Assembly (NCBI GenBank): GCA_016708785.1
Contig: JADJFC010000014.1
Span: 307,633 to 371,632, forward strand
Origin: Bacteroidota bacterium
GTDB taxonomy: Bacteria > Bacteroidota > Bacteroidia > AKYH767-A > 2013-40CM-41-45
DNA length: 64,000 bases
Direction of reading: 5' to 3'
This document shows, one piece after another, positions 9,464 to 17,511 of the stretch. The notes below the pieces were generated by a model, which was given only the letters and a program-made list of their open reading frames with translations, had not been told where the DNA came from and did not search any database. The position numbers were made by a program, and so were the translations under genes. Position 1 is the first letter of the stretch, and each line of letters begins with the position of its first letter.

Positions 9464-9824
9464 TACCAAGCAGATTCCGATAAACGTTTAAAAGCGAGGC
9501 GGTTAACAAAACGGCTCCGAATATTGTTGTTGATTTAGAGGCATAATTAGGGTTGGGCGATAGAAAAGGGTTGTTAAACACCTGCTAAAGACCGCTTTGA
9601 AAGAATAAAAATCAATATCAAATCGTTGAAGTTGATTCTGAATTGAGGAAATCAATATTTAATTGTCAGGTTACGGTTAAATCATCCCGATACTTTTTGG
9701 AATTAATCAGAATTTCCTAATATTGTCGTCCGGAAAAACTATTCAGCTTGAATAATTTTTTATGGAATAACATATTTAACCGAGTCTATAATCAATCTCA
9801 TAACTAATAACTAACAGTACAATC
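9464..9824. other. intergenic region upstream of the Ton operon
   Basis: 361 bases without a convincing gene. AT-rich. It must contain the promoter of the exbB-exbD-exbD-tonB operon; the nearest candidate is TACTTTTTG at 9691-9699, one T longer than the -7 consensus, with a TTG 25 bases further upstream. I see no terminator hairpin for nuoN and no RNA gene. Confidence 0.4.
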
Positions 9825-10640
9825 ATGAGCAACACATCATCTAAAGGTGGAAATGGCGTTCAAGCCCTATTTTCGATTCTTGTAATTCCAATTGCACTCT
9901 TAATCGGATTTTTGATCTGGAAATTTGTCATGGGAAATCCGGCAGGTTTTGAAGGTGGCGACACAGAAAAGGGACCGTTGAACGGAAACCTTATGGCAAC
10001 AATGTATAAAGGAGGAATCCTGGTACCGGTGTTGATCTGCTGCTTTCTTACATGTATCACATTTGCAATAGAGCGTTTCATCACAATTGGTAAATCAAAA
10101 GGAACCGGTCGTATTGATGTGTTCATTTCTAAAGTTCGTACTGCAATGGCGAACGGCGATCTTAATGCTGCTAAAGCAGAGTGTGCTAAACAACGCGGTT
10201 CAATTGCTAACGTAGTTTCAGCCGGTATCGATGCATACCGCATGATGGAAAACGAAAAAGACCTTGATAAAGAGCGTAAGATTCTTGCTATCCAAAAAGA
10301 ACTAGAAGAAGCGACAACTTTAGAGTTGCCGATGCTTTCAAAAAATTTGGTCATCATTTCAACAATTGCCTCAATTGCAACACTACTTGGACTATTAGGA
10401 ACGGTAATGGGTATGATCAAGGCCTTCCAGGCTCTTGCAACAGCAGGTGCTCCGGATGCAGTAGCTCTTTCAACAGGTATCTCTGAGGCCCTTATCAACA
10501 CGGCTCTTGGGGTATTGTCGTCTGCAACAGCTATTGTATTCTACAATTTGTTTACTAGTAAGATTGACAACATCACTTATGGTATCGACGAAGCAGGTTA
10601 TAGCATCGTTCAATCGTTCGCTGCGCGTAACAAAAACTAA
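9825..10640 (+). CDS. exbB: MotA/TolQ/ExbB proton channel family protein
   Basis: 271 residues. Inner-membrane proton channel that, with ExbD, energises TonB. Membrane segments are visible near residues 14-33 (LFSILVIPIALLIGFLIWKF), 63-82 (GILVPVLICCFLTCITFAIE), and in the C-terminal half (LVIISTIASIATLLGLLGTVMGMIKAFQAL and SEALINTALGVLSSATAIVFYNLFT). The GLLGTVMGMI and EALINTALG motifs are the core of the family. The extra N-terminal membrane segment before the usual first one is frequent in Bacteroidota. First gene of the operon exbB-exbD-exbD-tonB. Confidence 0.93.
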   Translation: MSNTSSKGGNGVQALFSILVIPIALLIGFLIWKFVMGNPAGFEGGDTEKGPLNGNLMATMYKGGILVPVLICCFLTCITFAIERFITIGKSKGTGRIDVFISKVRTAMANGDLNAAKAECAKQRGSIANVVSAGIDAYRMMENEKDLDKERKILAIQKELEEATTLELPMLSKNLVIISTIASIATLLGLLGTVMGMIKAFQALATAGAPDAVALSTGISEALINTALGVLSSATAIVFYNLFTSKIDNITYGIDEAGYSIVQSFAARNKN

Positions 10641-10695
10641 TTCGTTTCCTGTTATGGAATTCGAAAAGTAAACGACTCATCATTTCAAGTTTCCG

Positions 10696-11310
10696 ATGCC
10701 AAAAATTAAAATAGCCAAAAAAAGTCCTTCACTGGACATGACGCCGATGGTAGATCTGGCTTTCCTTCTTGTTACATTCTTTATGTTAACAACGAAGTTT
10801 CGCCCGGATGAACCGGTTATCGTCGACCAGCCATCTTCTGTAAGCCAAATTCCGCTTCCCGATAAAGGCGTGCTAATGTTAACAATTGATGCAAATGGAC
10901 GCGTGTTTTTTAATGTTGAAGGTCAGCAGATCAGAAAAGACATACTTGCGCGTTTAGGAAGTCATTTCAATATGACTTTTGATGAAAAGGAAACAAAGAG
11001 ATTCGCTGTACTTTCTTCAATTGGTATGCCGATGAATAAATTGAAAGAATATTTGAATGCGGGCGACGAGGAGCGAAAAATAATGAACTTAGCAACAAAA
11101 GGAATCCCAATCGATTCAACTAATAATGAATTGGCAATCTGGGTTAATTCCGCTCGTAAGGCAGCTCCAAGATTTAGTCTTGCAATCAAAGGCGATCGTG
11201 AAGCAGATATTCCGACAATTAAAAGAGTGATTTCAATTTTACAAGATAATAAAGCAAACCGCTTCGCGCTCATCACCAATTTGGAAGGTGCTCCGGAAGC
11301 GGCAAAATAG
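10696..11310 (+). CDS. exbD: ExbD/TolR family protein, first copy
   Basis: 204 residues. Single-pass proton-channel partner of ExbB. The N-terminus SLDMTPMVDLAFLLVTFFML holds the essential membrane Asp (Asp20) of ExbD/TolR. The periplasmic domain is longer than in classical ExbD (about 140 residues) and carries an insertion around residues 85-150 (LSSIGMPMNKLKEYLNAGD). It lies 55 bases after exbB and 25 bases before a second exbD; a pair of exbD genes beside exbB and tonB is a known Bacteroidota arrangement. Confidence 0.92.
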   Translation: MPKIKIAKKSPSLDMTPMVDLAFLLVTFFMLTTKFRPDEPVIVDQPSSVSQIPLPDKGVLMLTIDANGRVFFNVEGQQIRKDILARLGSHFNMTFDEKETKRFAVLSSIGMPMNKLKEYLNAGDEERKIMNLATKGIPIDSTNNELAIWVNSARKAAPRFSLAIKGDREADIPTIKRVISILQDNKANRFALITNLEGAPEAAK

Positions 11311-11335
11311 TAAACTGTTTTAGTCAAGACGTATA

Positions 11336-11980
11336 ATGTCAGAAGTACAACAACAAGAAGGCTCCGACAGAGGGGGCAAACATAAAAAGGTTCGCGCAAA
11401 GAAGTCGTCAACTCACGTTGACATGACTCCTATGGTTGATCTTGCCTTTCTTCTGCTTACATTCTTTATCATGACGACAACGTTTTCCAAACCGAAGACC
11501 ATGGATATCACCATGCCGGTTAAGGACAATGTGGAAGACAAAGACAGAACAAAGGTGCCCGCATCTCAAACAATGTCCGTGATTCTTACTGCAGATAATA
11601 AAGTGATCTGGTATTTTGGACAAGAAGATCCTGCTCAACCACCGGTTACTAGCATGGCGACTTTTTCACAGACAGGAGAAAACAGTATTCATAAAATTAT
11701 TCTTGAGAAAAATGCTCTTGTCAACAATCAAGTTAAAGCGGTTGAAGATTCAGTAAAACGAGGATTGATCGAAGACAAAGAAGACGTGATCAAAGCTCAT
11801 AAATCAGCTGTAAAAAATGCCGAGAAAAAAGGTCTGATCGTTCTGATCAAACCTGATGAGACATCAAAATATAATAACCTGGTAGACATCTTAGATGAAA
11901 TGTTCGTTTGTAACGTAGCTCGATATGCAATTGTAGATCTGTCAGAGTCAGAAAAGGAACTGGTTAAAAACACTAAATAA
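11336..11980 (+). CDS. exbD: ExbD/TolR family protein, second copy
   Basis: 214 residues. Paralogue of the preceding gene with the motif VDMTPMVDLAFLLLTFFIMT and membrane Asp35, after a basic Lys/Arg-rich cytoplasmic tail of about 25 residues. The periplasmic domain contains a long charged helical insert (residues about 115-160, EKNALVNNQVKAVEDSVKRG onward) and ends in a typical ExbD fold (YNNLVDILDEMFVCNVARYAIVDL). Two different ExbD chains suggest a heteromeric ExbB-ExbD channel. tonB begins 9 bases after its stop. Confidence 0.92.
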   Translation: MSEVQQQEGSDRGGKHKKVRAKKSSTHVDMTPMVDLAFLLLTFFIMTTTFSKPKTMDITMPVKDNVEDKDRTKVPASQTMSVILTADNKVIWYFGQEDPAQPPVTSMATFSQTGENSIHKIILEKNALVNNQVKAVEDSVKRGLIEDKEDVIKAHKSAVKNAEKKGLIVLIKPDETSKYNNLVDILDEMFVCNVARYAIVDLSESEKELVKNTK

Positions 11981-11989
11981 TTAGTAAGG

Positions 11990-12787
11990 ATGAAAGTATC
12001 ATTTGACTGGTCGAGTGCAGTAAGTCCCGAAAGGAACGAGCTGGTTTTTGAGGGCCGTAATAAAGAATATGGCGGTTATGTTTTACGTCAGAAATACCAG
12101 AAACGTATTGTTATTGCAATGATTGCATCAATTACCGGTCTTGGTCTGGCAATTGCAATTCCAATGATTGTGGCCTATATCAATAAAGTTGTGATTTCAA
12201 GAGAGAATGCAATAACAGAATCAATTACTCTTGCCGAACCTCCACCGATTGATAAATCGACTCCACCACCTCCACCGGTAATTCCACCACCACCAGTTCA
12301 ACAAACGATCAAGTTCACGCCACCAAAAGTTGTAAAAGACGAAGAGGTTGTTGAACCACCACCAACGCAGGACGAAGTAAAAGAAGTTCAGGTTAGTACC
12401 GTTACACAAGAGGGAGATAAAGACATTGTAGATATTCCCGAAGATCCTGTTGTGGGAGATCCTGAAGAAGGAAAAATTTTCTCTTTCGTTGAAGAACCAC
12501 CGGCATTTCCGGGAGGGGAAGACAAACTGATGGAGTACCTTGGTAAGAACATTAAATATCCCACTATAGCAAAAGAGAACAATATCCAGGGACGCGTATA
12601 TGTTACATTCGTTGTTGATAAAGACGGAAAAGTAAAAGATGCGAAAGTGTTACGTGGTATTGGCGGAGGTTGCGATGAAGAAGCACTTCGTGTTGTAAAG
12701 AATATGCCTGAATGGAAACCGGGTCGTCAGAACGGAAGAAGCGTATTAGTTCAATACAATCTTCCGGTTGTATTTAACTTGAAGTAA
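11990..12787 (+). CDS. tonB: energy transducer TonB
   Basis: 265 residues. Transmits proton-motive energy from ExbBD to TonB-dependent outer-membrane receptors such as the one at 28148. The N-terminal cytoplasmic part (FEGRNKEYGGYVLRQKYQKR) is typical of Bacteroidota TonB. One membrane segment lies near residues 38-63. A Pro-rich spacer (about residues 80-125, runs of PPP) spans the periplasm, and the C-terminal TonB_C domain (residues about 190-265) has GRVYVTFVVDKDGKVKDAKV and MPEWKPGRQNGRSVLVQYNLP. Part of the exbBDD-tonB operon. Confidence 0.95.
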   Translation: MKVSFDWSSAVSPERNELVFEGRNKEYGGYVLRQKYQKRIVIAMIASITGLGLAIAIPMIVAYINKVVISRENAITESITLAEPPPIDKSTPPPPPVIPPPPVQQTIKFTPPKVVKDEEVVEPPPTQDEVKEVQVSTVTQEGDKDIVDIPEDPVVGDPEEGKIFSFVEEPPAFPGGEDKLMEYLGKNIKYPTIAKENNIQGRVYVTFVVDKDGKVKDAKVLRGIGGGCDEEALRVVKNMPEWKPGRQNGRSVLVQYNLPVVFNLK

Positions 12788-12789
12788 TA

Positions 12790-13002
12790 TTGACAAGAAT
12801 GTCGGTTCGAAGAACAGGGGCACAAAGGATCTCGTTTATTCTTAATATTTTCATGGTCCTTGCATATGGACTTGGTGGCATTGCTTTATTTTTCTGGAAA
12901 ATACCGTCTATACCTGATCAGAATAGAAAAATTGCAAGTGGAATTTTAATTTTATACGCCGTCTTCAGGGCATTCAGATTGTTTCGAACGAAAAAAATAT
13001 GA
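12790..13002 (+). CDS. small two-helix membrane protein
   Basis: 70 residues from a TTG start (an ATG at 12799 would give 67). Two hydrophobic segments, SFILNIFMVLAYGLGGIALFFW and IASGILILYAVFRAFRLF, separated by a short polar loop, predict a small integral membrane protein with basic ends. It sits 2 bases after tonB and 3 bases before the substrate-binding lipoprotein, so it is part of the operon. Its place suggests a link with the Ton complex, but nothing in the sequence shows what it does. Confidence 0.7.
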   Translation: MTRMSVRRTGAQRISFILNIFMVLAYGLGGIALFFWKIPSIPDQNRKIASGILILYAVFRAFRLFRTKKI

Positions 13003-13005
13003 CCA

Positions 13006-13956
13006 ATGAAAATTAAACTTTTAGTTTTCTCTTTTATTTCGGTCGCGTCCTTTTTCTTTTCCTGTGATAACGGTAGCGTGAAACATGCGCCTTATACAGA
13101 TACACCAACACGCGGAGAAATATTAATTCTCGCAGATGAGTCCTATGAACCATTGATACAAGTTCAGATCGACACGTTCCAGGAAATTTATGTGAAAGCA
13201 AAAATCAATGTTCGCTATTTACCGGAAGAAGAATTGTTCAAACAATTGATGAATAATGACACGGTGAGAATAGCAATTACCGCTCGTGACTTGAATGCTG
13301 CTGAGCGAAAAGATTTTGAGATCCGTACTATTGTACCAAGAAATTTACGAATAGCATCTGATGGAGTGGCATTGATCGTTAATCCGGAGAACACAGATAC
13401 ACTGCTTACCACCGATCAACTTCAATCCATTCTTCTTGGCAAATACAAAACATGGAAGGAGCTTTCCGGTTCCGGCATCAAAGACAGTATTCGTGTTGTC
13501 TTCGACAAGAACGGCTCTGCAAATGCCCGGTACTTAAAAGAGAAATTCTTAGGTGAAAAATCGTTTCCTGCAAATAGTTACGCAACGAATTCCAGTGCAG
13601 CAGTTGTTGATTATGTAAGTAAGACAAAAGGGGCAATTGGGGTAATTGGCGTAAATTGGATCAGCGATTCAGATGATTCCACAACAACCTCGTTTTTAGA
13701 TAAGATCAGAGTGGTCGGAATCTCACAAAAAGACTCTACCGGTGCGCAAATGGAGTATTATAAGCCATATCAAGCGTATATTGCACTGAAAACATATCCA
13801 TTGATCAGAGATGTTATGATCGTCAATATTGAAGGGCGTAGCGGACTTGGCACAGGCTTTGCTTCTTTTGTGGCCGGCGATAAAGGACAGCGTATGATTC
13901 GCCTCATGGGACTCCTTCCTGCAACAATGCCGGTAAGGATCATTCAGGTAAATTAA
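13006..13956 (+). CDS. PstS-like substrate-binding lipoprotein
   Basis: 316 residues. The signal sequence ends in a lipobox-like FFFSCDNG, so it is probably a lipoprotein. The body is a periplasmic-binding-protein fold of the phosphate-binding type: GEILILADESYEPLIQVQIDTFQ, DGVALIVNPENTD, LSGSGIKDSIRVVFDKNGSANARYL and KGAIGVIGVNWISD. No PstC/A/B permease genes are near. In Bacteroidota such proteins follow exbBDD-tonB, with a TPR protein behind them, as here. The ligand is not known; a phosphate role should not be assumed. Confidence 0.82.
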   Translation: MKIKLLVFSFISVASFFFSCDNGSVKHAPYTDTPTRGEILILADESYEPLIQVQIDTFQEIYVKAKINVRYLPEEELFKQLMNNDTVRIAITARDLNAAERKDFEIRTIVPRNLRIASDGVALIVNPENTDTLLTTDQLQSILLGKYKTWKELSGSGIKDSIRVVFDKNGSANARYLKEKFLGEKSFPANSYATNSSAAVVDYVSKTKGAIGVIGVNWISDSDDSTTTSFLDKIRVVGISQKDSTGAQMEYYKPYQAYIALKTYPLIRDVMIVNIEGRSGLGTGFASFVAGDKGQRMIRLMGLLPATMPVRIIQVN

Positions 13957-13964
13957 ATTTAATT

Positions 13965-15038
13965 ATGAAAAAAACACTATTGTATTTCAGCCTGTTTGTG
14001 CTAAGCACATTCATTTCTTCTGCTCAATCAATCAAAGAGGCAAGGAAGCTGACAGATAACGAACAATATGAAGAGTCTTCGGCAATGTATGAAAAACTCA
14101 TTGGCGGAAGTCCGGCAGAAGCAAACCTGTATTACTTTTTTGGTGACAATCTTTTGTCAAGCGACAATGCTGATTCTGCTCAAATTGTTTTTGAAAAAGG
14201 AAAATCAATAGACCCTAATAATGCATTATTGAAGATCGGAGCTGCAAAATTGCTTCTCGATGCACTTGGTGTTCGCGAAACAAAAGCGGCCCTTGAAAAG
14301 GACGGGAATAATCCGGAGTTAAGAGCACGTAATGAAGACGCTGTTCAAAATGTAGCACAAGCCGGAAAGTTGATCGATGAAGCAGTTGCAAAGGCTCCAT
14401 TGAAAGACCCATTGATCTATATTGAGGCAGCAGAAGCATACATCCACTACAAGAACAAGGACCTTGATAAAGCCAAACTGTTGCTTGACAAAGCAAGTGG
14501 AATCGACCCAAAGAATATAGAAATCAATTTATTGTACGGAGACATTTACGCAGAACTTGTGAACGGAACTCTTTCTGCCGATTACTATAATAAAGCACTC
14601 GAACTTGATAAAACATCTGTACGCGCAATTGTAAGTAAAGGACGTTTATACAAGCGATCAACCAATTACGAAGGTGCAGCGGAAGAATTTCAAAGAGCGG
14701 TACAAATAGATTCTTCTTATGCTCCTGCTCACAGAGAATTAGGAGAAGCCTATTTTAAATTAGGCAAACTCGAAAAAGCAAAAGCAGAGTACAGAAAATA
14801 TCTTGAACTTTCCAAGAATAATTGTGGAGCAAGAATTCGTTATGCATCGTTCCTGTATATTTCCAAAAGCTATTCGGAAGCACTATCAGAACTTGCATCC
14901 GTTGCACAGCGTTGTGATTCAAATAATCTCACGATGCTCCGCATTCAGTCGTACAGTTATTACGAAGAAAAAACTATGAACAAGCGTTGGGTGCTATTGA
15001 ACATTTATTCAGAATTGTTCCTATGGAAAAACGCCTAG
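13965..15038 (+). CDS. exported TPR-repeat protein, N-terminal part before a frameshift
   Basis: Signal peptide (LLYFSLFVLSTFISSAQ) followed by tetratricopeptide repeats, for example GDIYAELVNGTLSADYYNKALELDK and AHRELGEAYFKLGKLEKAKAEYRKYLEL, and others between residues 30 and 320. From about residue 336 the frame becomes unrelated (TMNKRWVLLNIY). Reading one base back inside the A6 run at 14968-14973 gives EEKNYEQALGAIEHLF, a good TPR helix continuing into the next entry. The intact protein would be about 564 residues (13965-15658). Last gene of the Ton operon. The break could be an error, a mutation or slippage. Confidence 0.85.
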   Translation: MKKTLLYFSLFVLSTFISSAQSIKEARKLTDNEQYEESSAMYEKLIGGSPAEANLYYFFGDNLLSSDNADSAQIVFEKGKSIDPNNALLKIGAAKLLLDALGVRETKAALEKDGNNPELRARNEDAVQNVAQAGKLIDEAVAKAPLKDPLIYIEAAEAYIHYKNKDLDKAKLLLDKASGIDPKNIEINLLYGDIYAELVNGTLSADYYNKALELDKTSVRAIVSKGRLYKRSTNYEGAAEEFQRAVQIDSSYAPAHRELGEAYFKLGKLEKAKAEYRKYLELSKNNCGARIRYASFLYISKSYSEALSELASVAQRCDSNNLTMLRIQSYSYYEEKTMNKRWVLLNIYSELFLWKNA

Positions 15039-15658
15039 ACAAAGATTTTGAATACTATGGAAAAACACTAATTGCTCAGAACAAGGATTCTCTTGGAATA
15101 GAACAATTACAAAAAGCATTTGCCATAGACCCAACTCGTGTCGATTTACTGTCAGAAATTGCCGGCGCTTGGTTCAAATTAAAAAACTATCCGAATTCAA
15201 TTTTGTTTTTGAATCAGAAAATTTCGCAGGGAAAAGATGTTAAGGTTGCCGATTACTATAATCTTGGAAGATCTTTTTATTATAACAATCAGTTTCCTTC
15301 AGCTGATTCAGCTTTCATGAAGGTTAATGAACTTTCATCTAAATACGCTAGCGGATGGTTATGGAGAGCGGACGCAAACAGTCATATTGATAGCACCTCT
15401 GAGTTGGGTCTTGCTAAACCATTCTATGAAAAATATGTGGAGCTGGCAGAAGCAGATTCTGTGAACGCATCGAAGTATACAAGTGGGCTTATTAAGTCAT
15501 ATGGTTATCTGGCATATTATTACATCCTGAAAAAGGATAATGCCAATGCTCTGCTTTATCTAAAGAAAAAGCAGCAATTGTCGCTTGATCCTGAAGACAA
15601 AAAGAATGTCGACAAAGCGATTGATCAACTCGAACACCCTACACCAAAAGGAAAGTAA
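14987..15658 (+). CDS. exported TPR-repeat protein, C-terminal part
   Basis: Continuation of the TPR protein in the -1 frame. An ATG exists at 14987, but the frame is open further upstream and joins the preceding part at the A6 run (14968-14973), so a separate start is doubtful. TPR-like helices continue: IEQLQKAFAIDPTRVDLLSEIA, YYNLGRSFYYNNQFPSADSAFMK and ALLYLKKKQQLSLDPEDKK. It ends just before a strong terminator hairpin that closes the operon. TPR proteins in this position probably act as scaffolds for the periplasmic part of the Ton system (inference from position). Confidence 0.8.
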   Translation: MGAIEHLFRIVPMEKRLDKDFEYYGKTLIAQNKDSLGIEQLQKAFAIDPTRVDLLSEIAGAWFKLKNYPNSILFLNQKISQGKDVKVADYYNLGRSFYYNNQFPSADSAFMKVNELSSKYASGWLWRADANSHIDSTSELGLAKPFYEKYVELAEADSVNASKYTSGLIKSYGYLAYYYILKKDNANALLYLKKKQQLSLDPEDKKNVDKAIDQLEHPTPKGK

Positions 15659-15674
15659 CAAAAAAACGTTAATG

Positions 15675-15703
15675 AAAGCCCGCTCTGTAGAGCGGGCTTT
15701 TTT
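15675..15703 (+). terminator. intrinsic terminator of the Ton operon
   Basis: Perfect 11-bp stem (15675-15685 with 15690-15700), loop TGTA, followed by a T run. The arm GCCCGCTC is GC-rich. It lies 16 bases after the TPR stop codon. Confidence 0.9.
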
Positions 15704-15756
15704 GTTTGTATCCAAATTTAATTACATTGCATGCTTATCACATTCAATCAAATTGT

Positions 15757-17205
15757 ATGGCATCAAAGCATTTTACAAAAAAATCCTTAGCGGTATTATT
15801 TGCCGAAGCAGACGAAACGGGTGAACACACACTCAAACGTACGCTTGGTCCTACACAGCTTGTTATGCTTGGGATCGGAGCCATTATCGGTGCCGGACTA
15901 TTTAGTATCACCGGAGGTGCAGCAGCACACAATGCAGGACCGGCTGTAACCATTTCATTTGTCATTGCAGCAGTTGCCTGTGCATTTGCAGGATTATGTT
16001 ATGCAGAGTTTGCATCCATGATTCCTGTTGCGGGATCAGCATATACGTACTCTTATGCGACCATGGGACGTTTCATCGCATGGATCATCGGCTGGGATTT
16101 AGTACTTGAATATGCAGTTGGTGCAGCAACGGTTTCTATTAGTTGGTCGAGGTATCTTGTAAAATTTCTGGAGCATTATAACATTCAGCTCGCCCCACAG
16201 ATGACCATGTCGCCATGGGACTCTGTTACCATGGCCGACGGATCCATTGTTACGGGGATAATGAATTTGCCCGCAGTCTTTATTGTTGTTCTAATGTCTT
16301 TGATACTTGTACGAGGTACACAAGAGTCATCAAGGATCAATGGTGTGATTGTGGGATTGAAGGTCGCTGTTGTACTTGTCTTCATTGGACTAGGTTGGAA
16401 TTATATCGATACAGCAAACTACACTCCATACATTCCTGCTAACACAGGAAACTTCGGTGAGTTTGGTTGGAGTGGTATAGTAAGAGCAGCGGGTATTATC
16501 TTCTTTGCATACATTGGTTTTGACGCCGTGTCTACGGCAGCGCAAGAAGCAAAGAATCCGAAGAAGGATATGCCAATTGGAATTTTAGTTTCACTAGCCA
16601 TTTGTACCGTCCTCTACATTTTGTTTGCTCACGTAATGACTGGTCTTGCTAATTACAAAGAGTTTCAGGGGCAAGACGGAATTGCTCCTGTTGCAGTAGC
16701 AATTGAACACACTCCATATGAGTGGCTGAAGCAAGCGATCATTCTTGCCATTCTTGCAGGGTACTCTTCCGTTATACTTGTAATGCTCCTGGGACAATCA
16801 CGCGTATTCTTTTCAATGTCGAAGGACGGCTTGCTACCTCCTGTATTTTCAAGAATACATCCGAAATTCAAAACGCCACATAAATCAAATTTATTATTTG
16901 CCGTGTTTGTCAGCCTATTCGCTGCATTTATTCCTGCACGTGTGGTAGGAGAAATGACAAGTATAGGAACACTGTTTGCCTTCGTTCTTGTATGCATTGG
17001 TGTATTGGTATTGCGAAAAACTCAACCCGATGCTCCACGTGTTTTCAGAACACCGATGGTTCCACTTGTACCGATTTTAGGTGTATTGTTTTGTGTATTT
17101 ATGATGGCATCATTACCATTTGATACATGGTTACGATTAATGGCATGGATGGCAGTGGGTATCGGAATTTATTTCTGGTATGGTGCTAAGAATGCGAAGT
17201 TCTGA
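15757..17205 (+). CDS. APC family amino-acid permease
   Basis: 482 residues, 12 or more membrane helices. Secondary transporter of the APC superfamily, closest in style to cationic amino-acid transporter (YfnA/CAT) proteins: LKRTLGPTQLVMLGIGAIIGAGLF at the N-terminus (the GIGAIIGAGIF motif binds the substrate backbone), FAGLCYAEFASMIPVAGSAYTYSYA, and FFAYIGFDAVSTAAQEAKNPKKDMPIGI. The frame extends to a TTG at 15706, but the extra 17 residues overlap the region of the upstream terminator; ATG 15757 is the better start. Stands alone, followed by a long hairpin element. The exact amino acid transported cannot be told. Confidence 0.9.
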   Translation: MASKHFTKKSLAVLFAEADETGEHTLKRTLGPTQLVMLGIGAIIGAGLFSITGGAAAHNAGPAVTISFVIAAVACAFAGLCYAEFASMIPVAGSAYTYSYATMGRFIAWIIGWDLVLEYAVGAATVSISWSRYLVKFLEHYNIQLAPQMTMSPWDSVTMADGSIVTGIMNLPAVFIVVLMSLILVRGTQESSRINGVIVGLKVAVVLVFIGLGWNYIDTANYTPYIPANTGNFGEFGWSGIVRAAGIIFFAYIGFDAVSTAAQEAKNPKKDMPIGILVSLAICTVLYILFAHVMTGLANYKEFQGQDGIAPVAVAIEHTPYEWLKQAIILAILAGYSSVILVMLLGQSRVFFSMSKDGLLPPVFSRIHPKFKTPHKSNLLFAVFVSLFAAFIPARVVGEMTSIGTLFAFVLVCIGVLVLRKTQPDAPRVFRTPMVPLVPILGVLFCVFMMASLPFDTWLRLMAWMAVGIGIYFWYGAKNAKF

Positions 17206-17216
17206 GGAAAAAAGTT

Positions 17217-17410
17217 AACACGGAGGCCACAAAGAAAAAAGGGAGAAAAAGGAGAAGATAAAGTAAAATATAACACAAGGGCACAAGTTCACAAAAGACC
17301 ACGGAATAAAAAATATAATAATATTTCATTCCGTGGTCTTTTGTGAACTTGTGTTCTTGTGTTTTTTTACTCTTTTTTCTCCCTTTTTTCCTTTGTGCTC
17401 TCCGTGTTTT
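17217..17410. repeat. long palindromic element, family E, full-length copy
   Basis: A nearly 190-base inverted repeat fills the gap between the permease and the histidine kinase. The inner stem is perfect over 26 bp (17282-17307 with 17328-17353, containing GTTCACAAAAGACCACGG). The outer arms match imperfectly: AACACGGAGGCCACAAAG on the left and CTTTGTGCTCTCCGTGTT on the right, with poly-purine/poly-pyrimidine tracts between. Related copies lie at 48239-48328, 51476-51580 and 53437-53512, and a half copy at 55148-55170. It could end transcription on both strands. The 306-base gap holds nothing else that I can see. Confidence 0.85.
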
Positions 17411-17511
17411 AAAACACAATGTGTTGGCCGTTTCGGCTATCAATAAAAACCCGAACATTTTCCAAGAATTCAAGTAAAAAAGTAAGTTAAAGACTTGAAT
17501 TTAGACGAAGC

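Noticed and set aside
9860..10501. 213-codon open frame antisense to exbB
   Set aside because: Mirror of a strongly coding gene; no recognisable domain, and exbB is certain.
13006..13956. phosphate ABC transporter operon
   Set aside because: Only the binding protein is present; the neighbours are Ton genes, so a pst operon is not supported.
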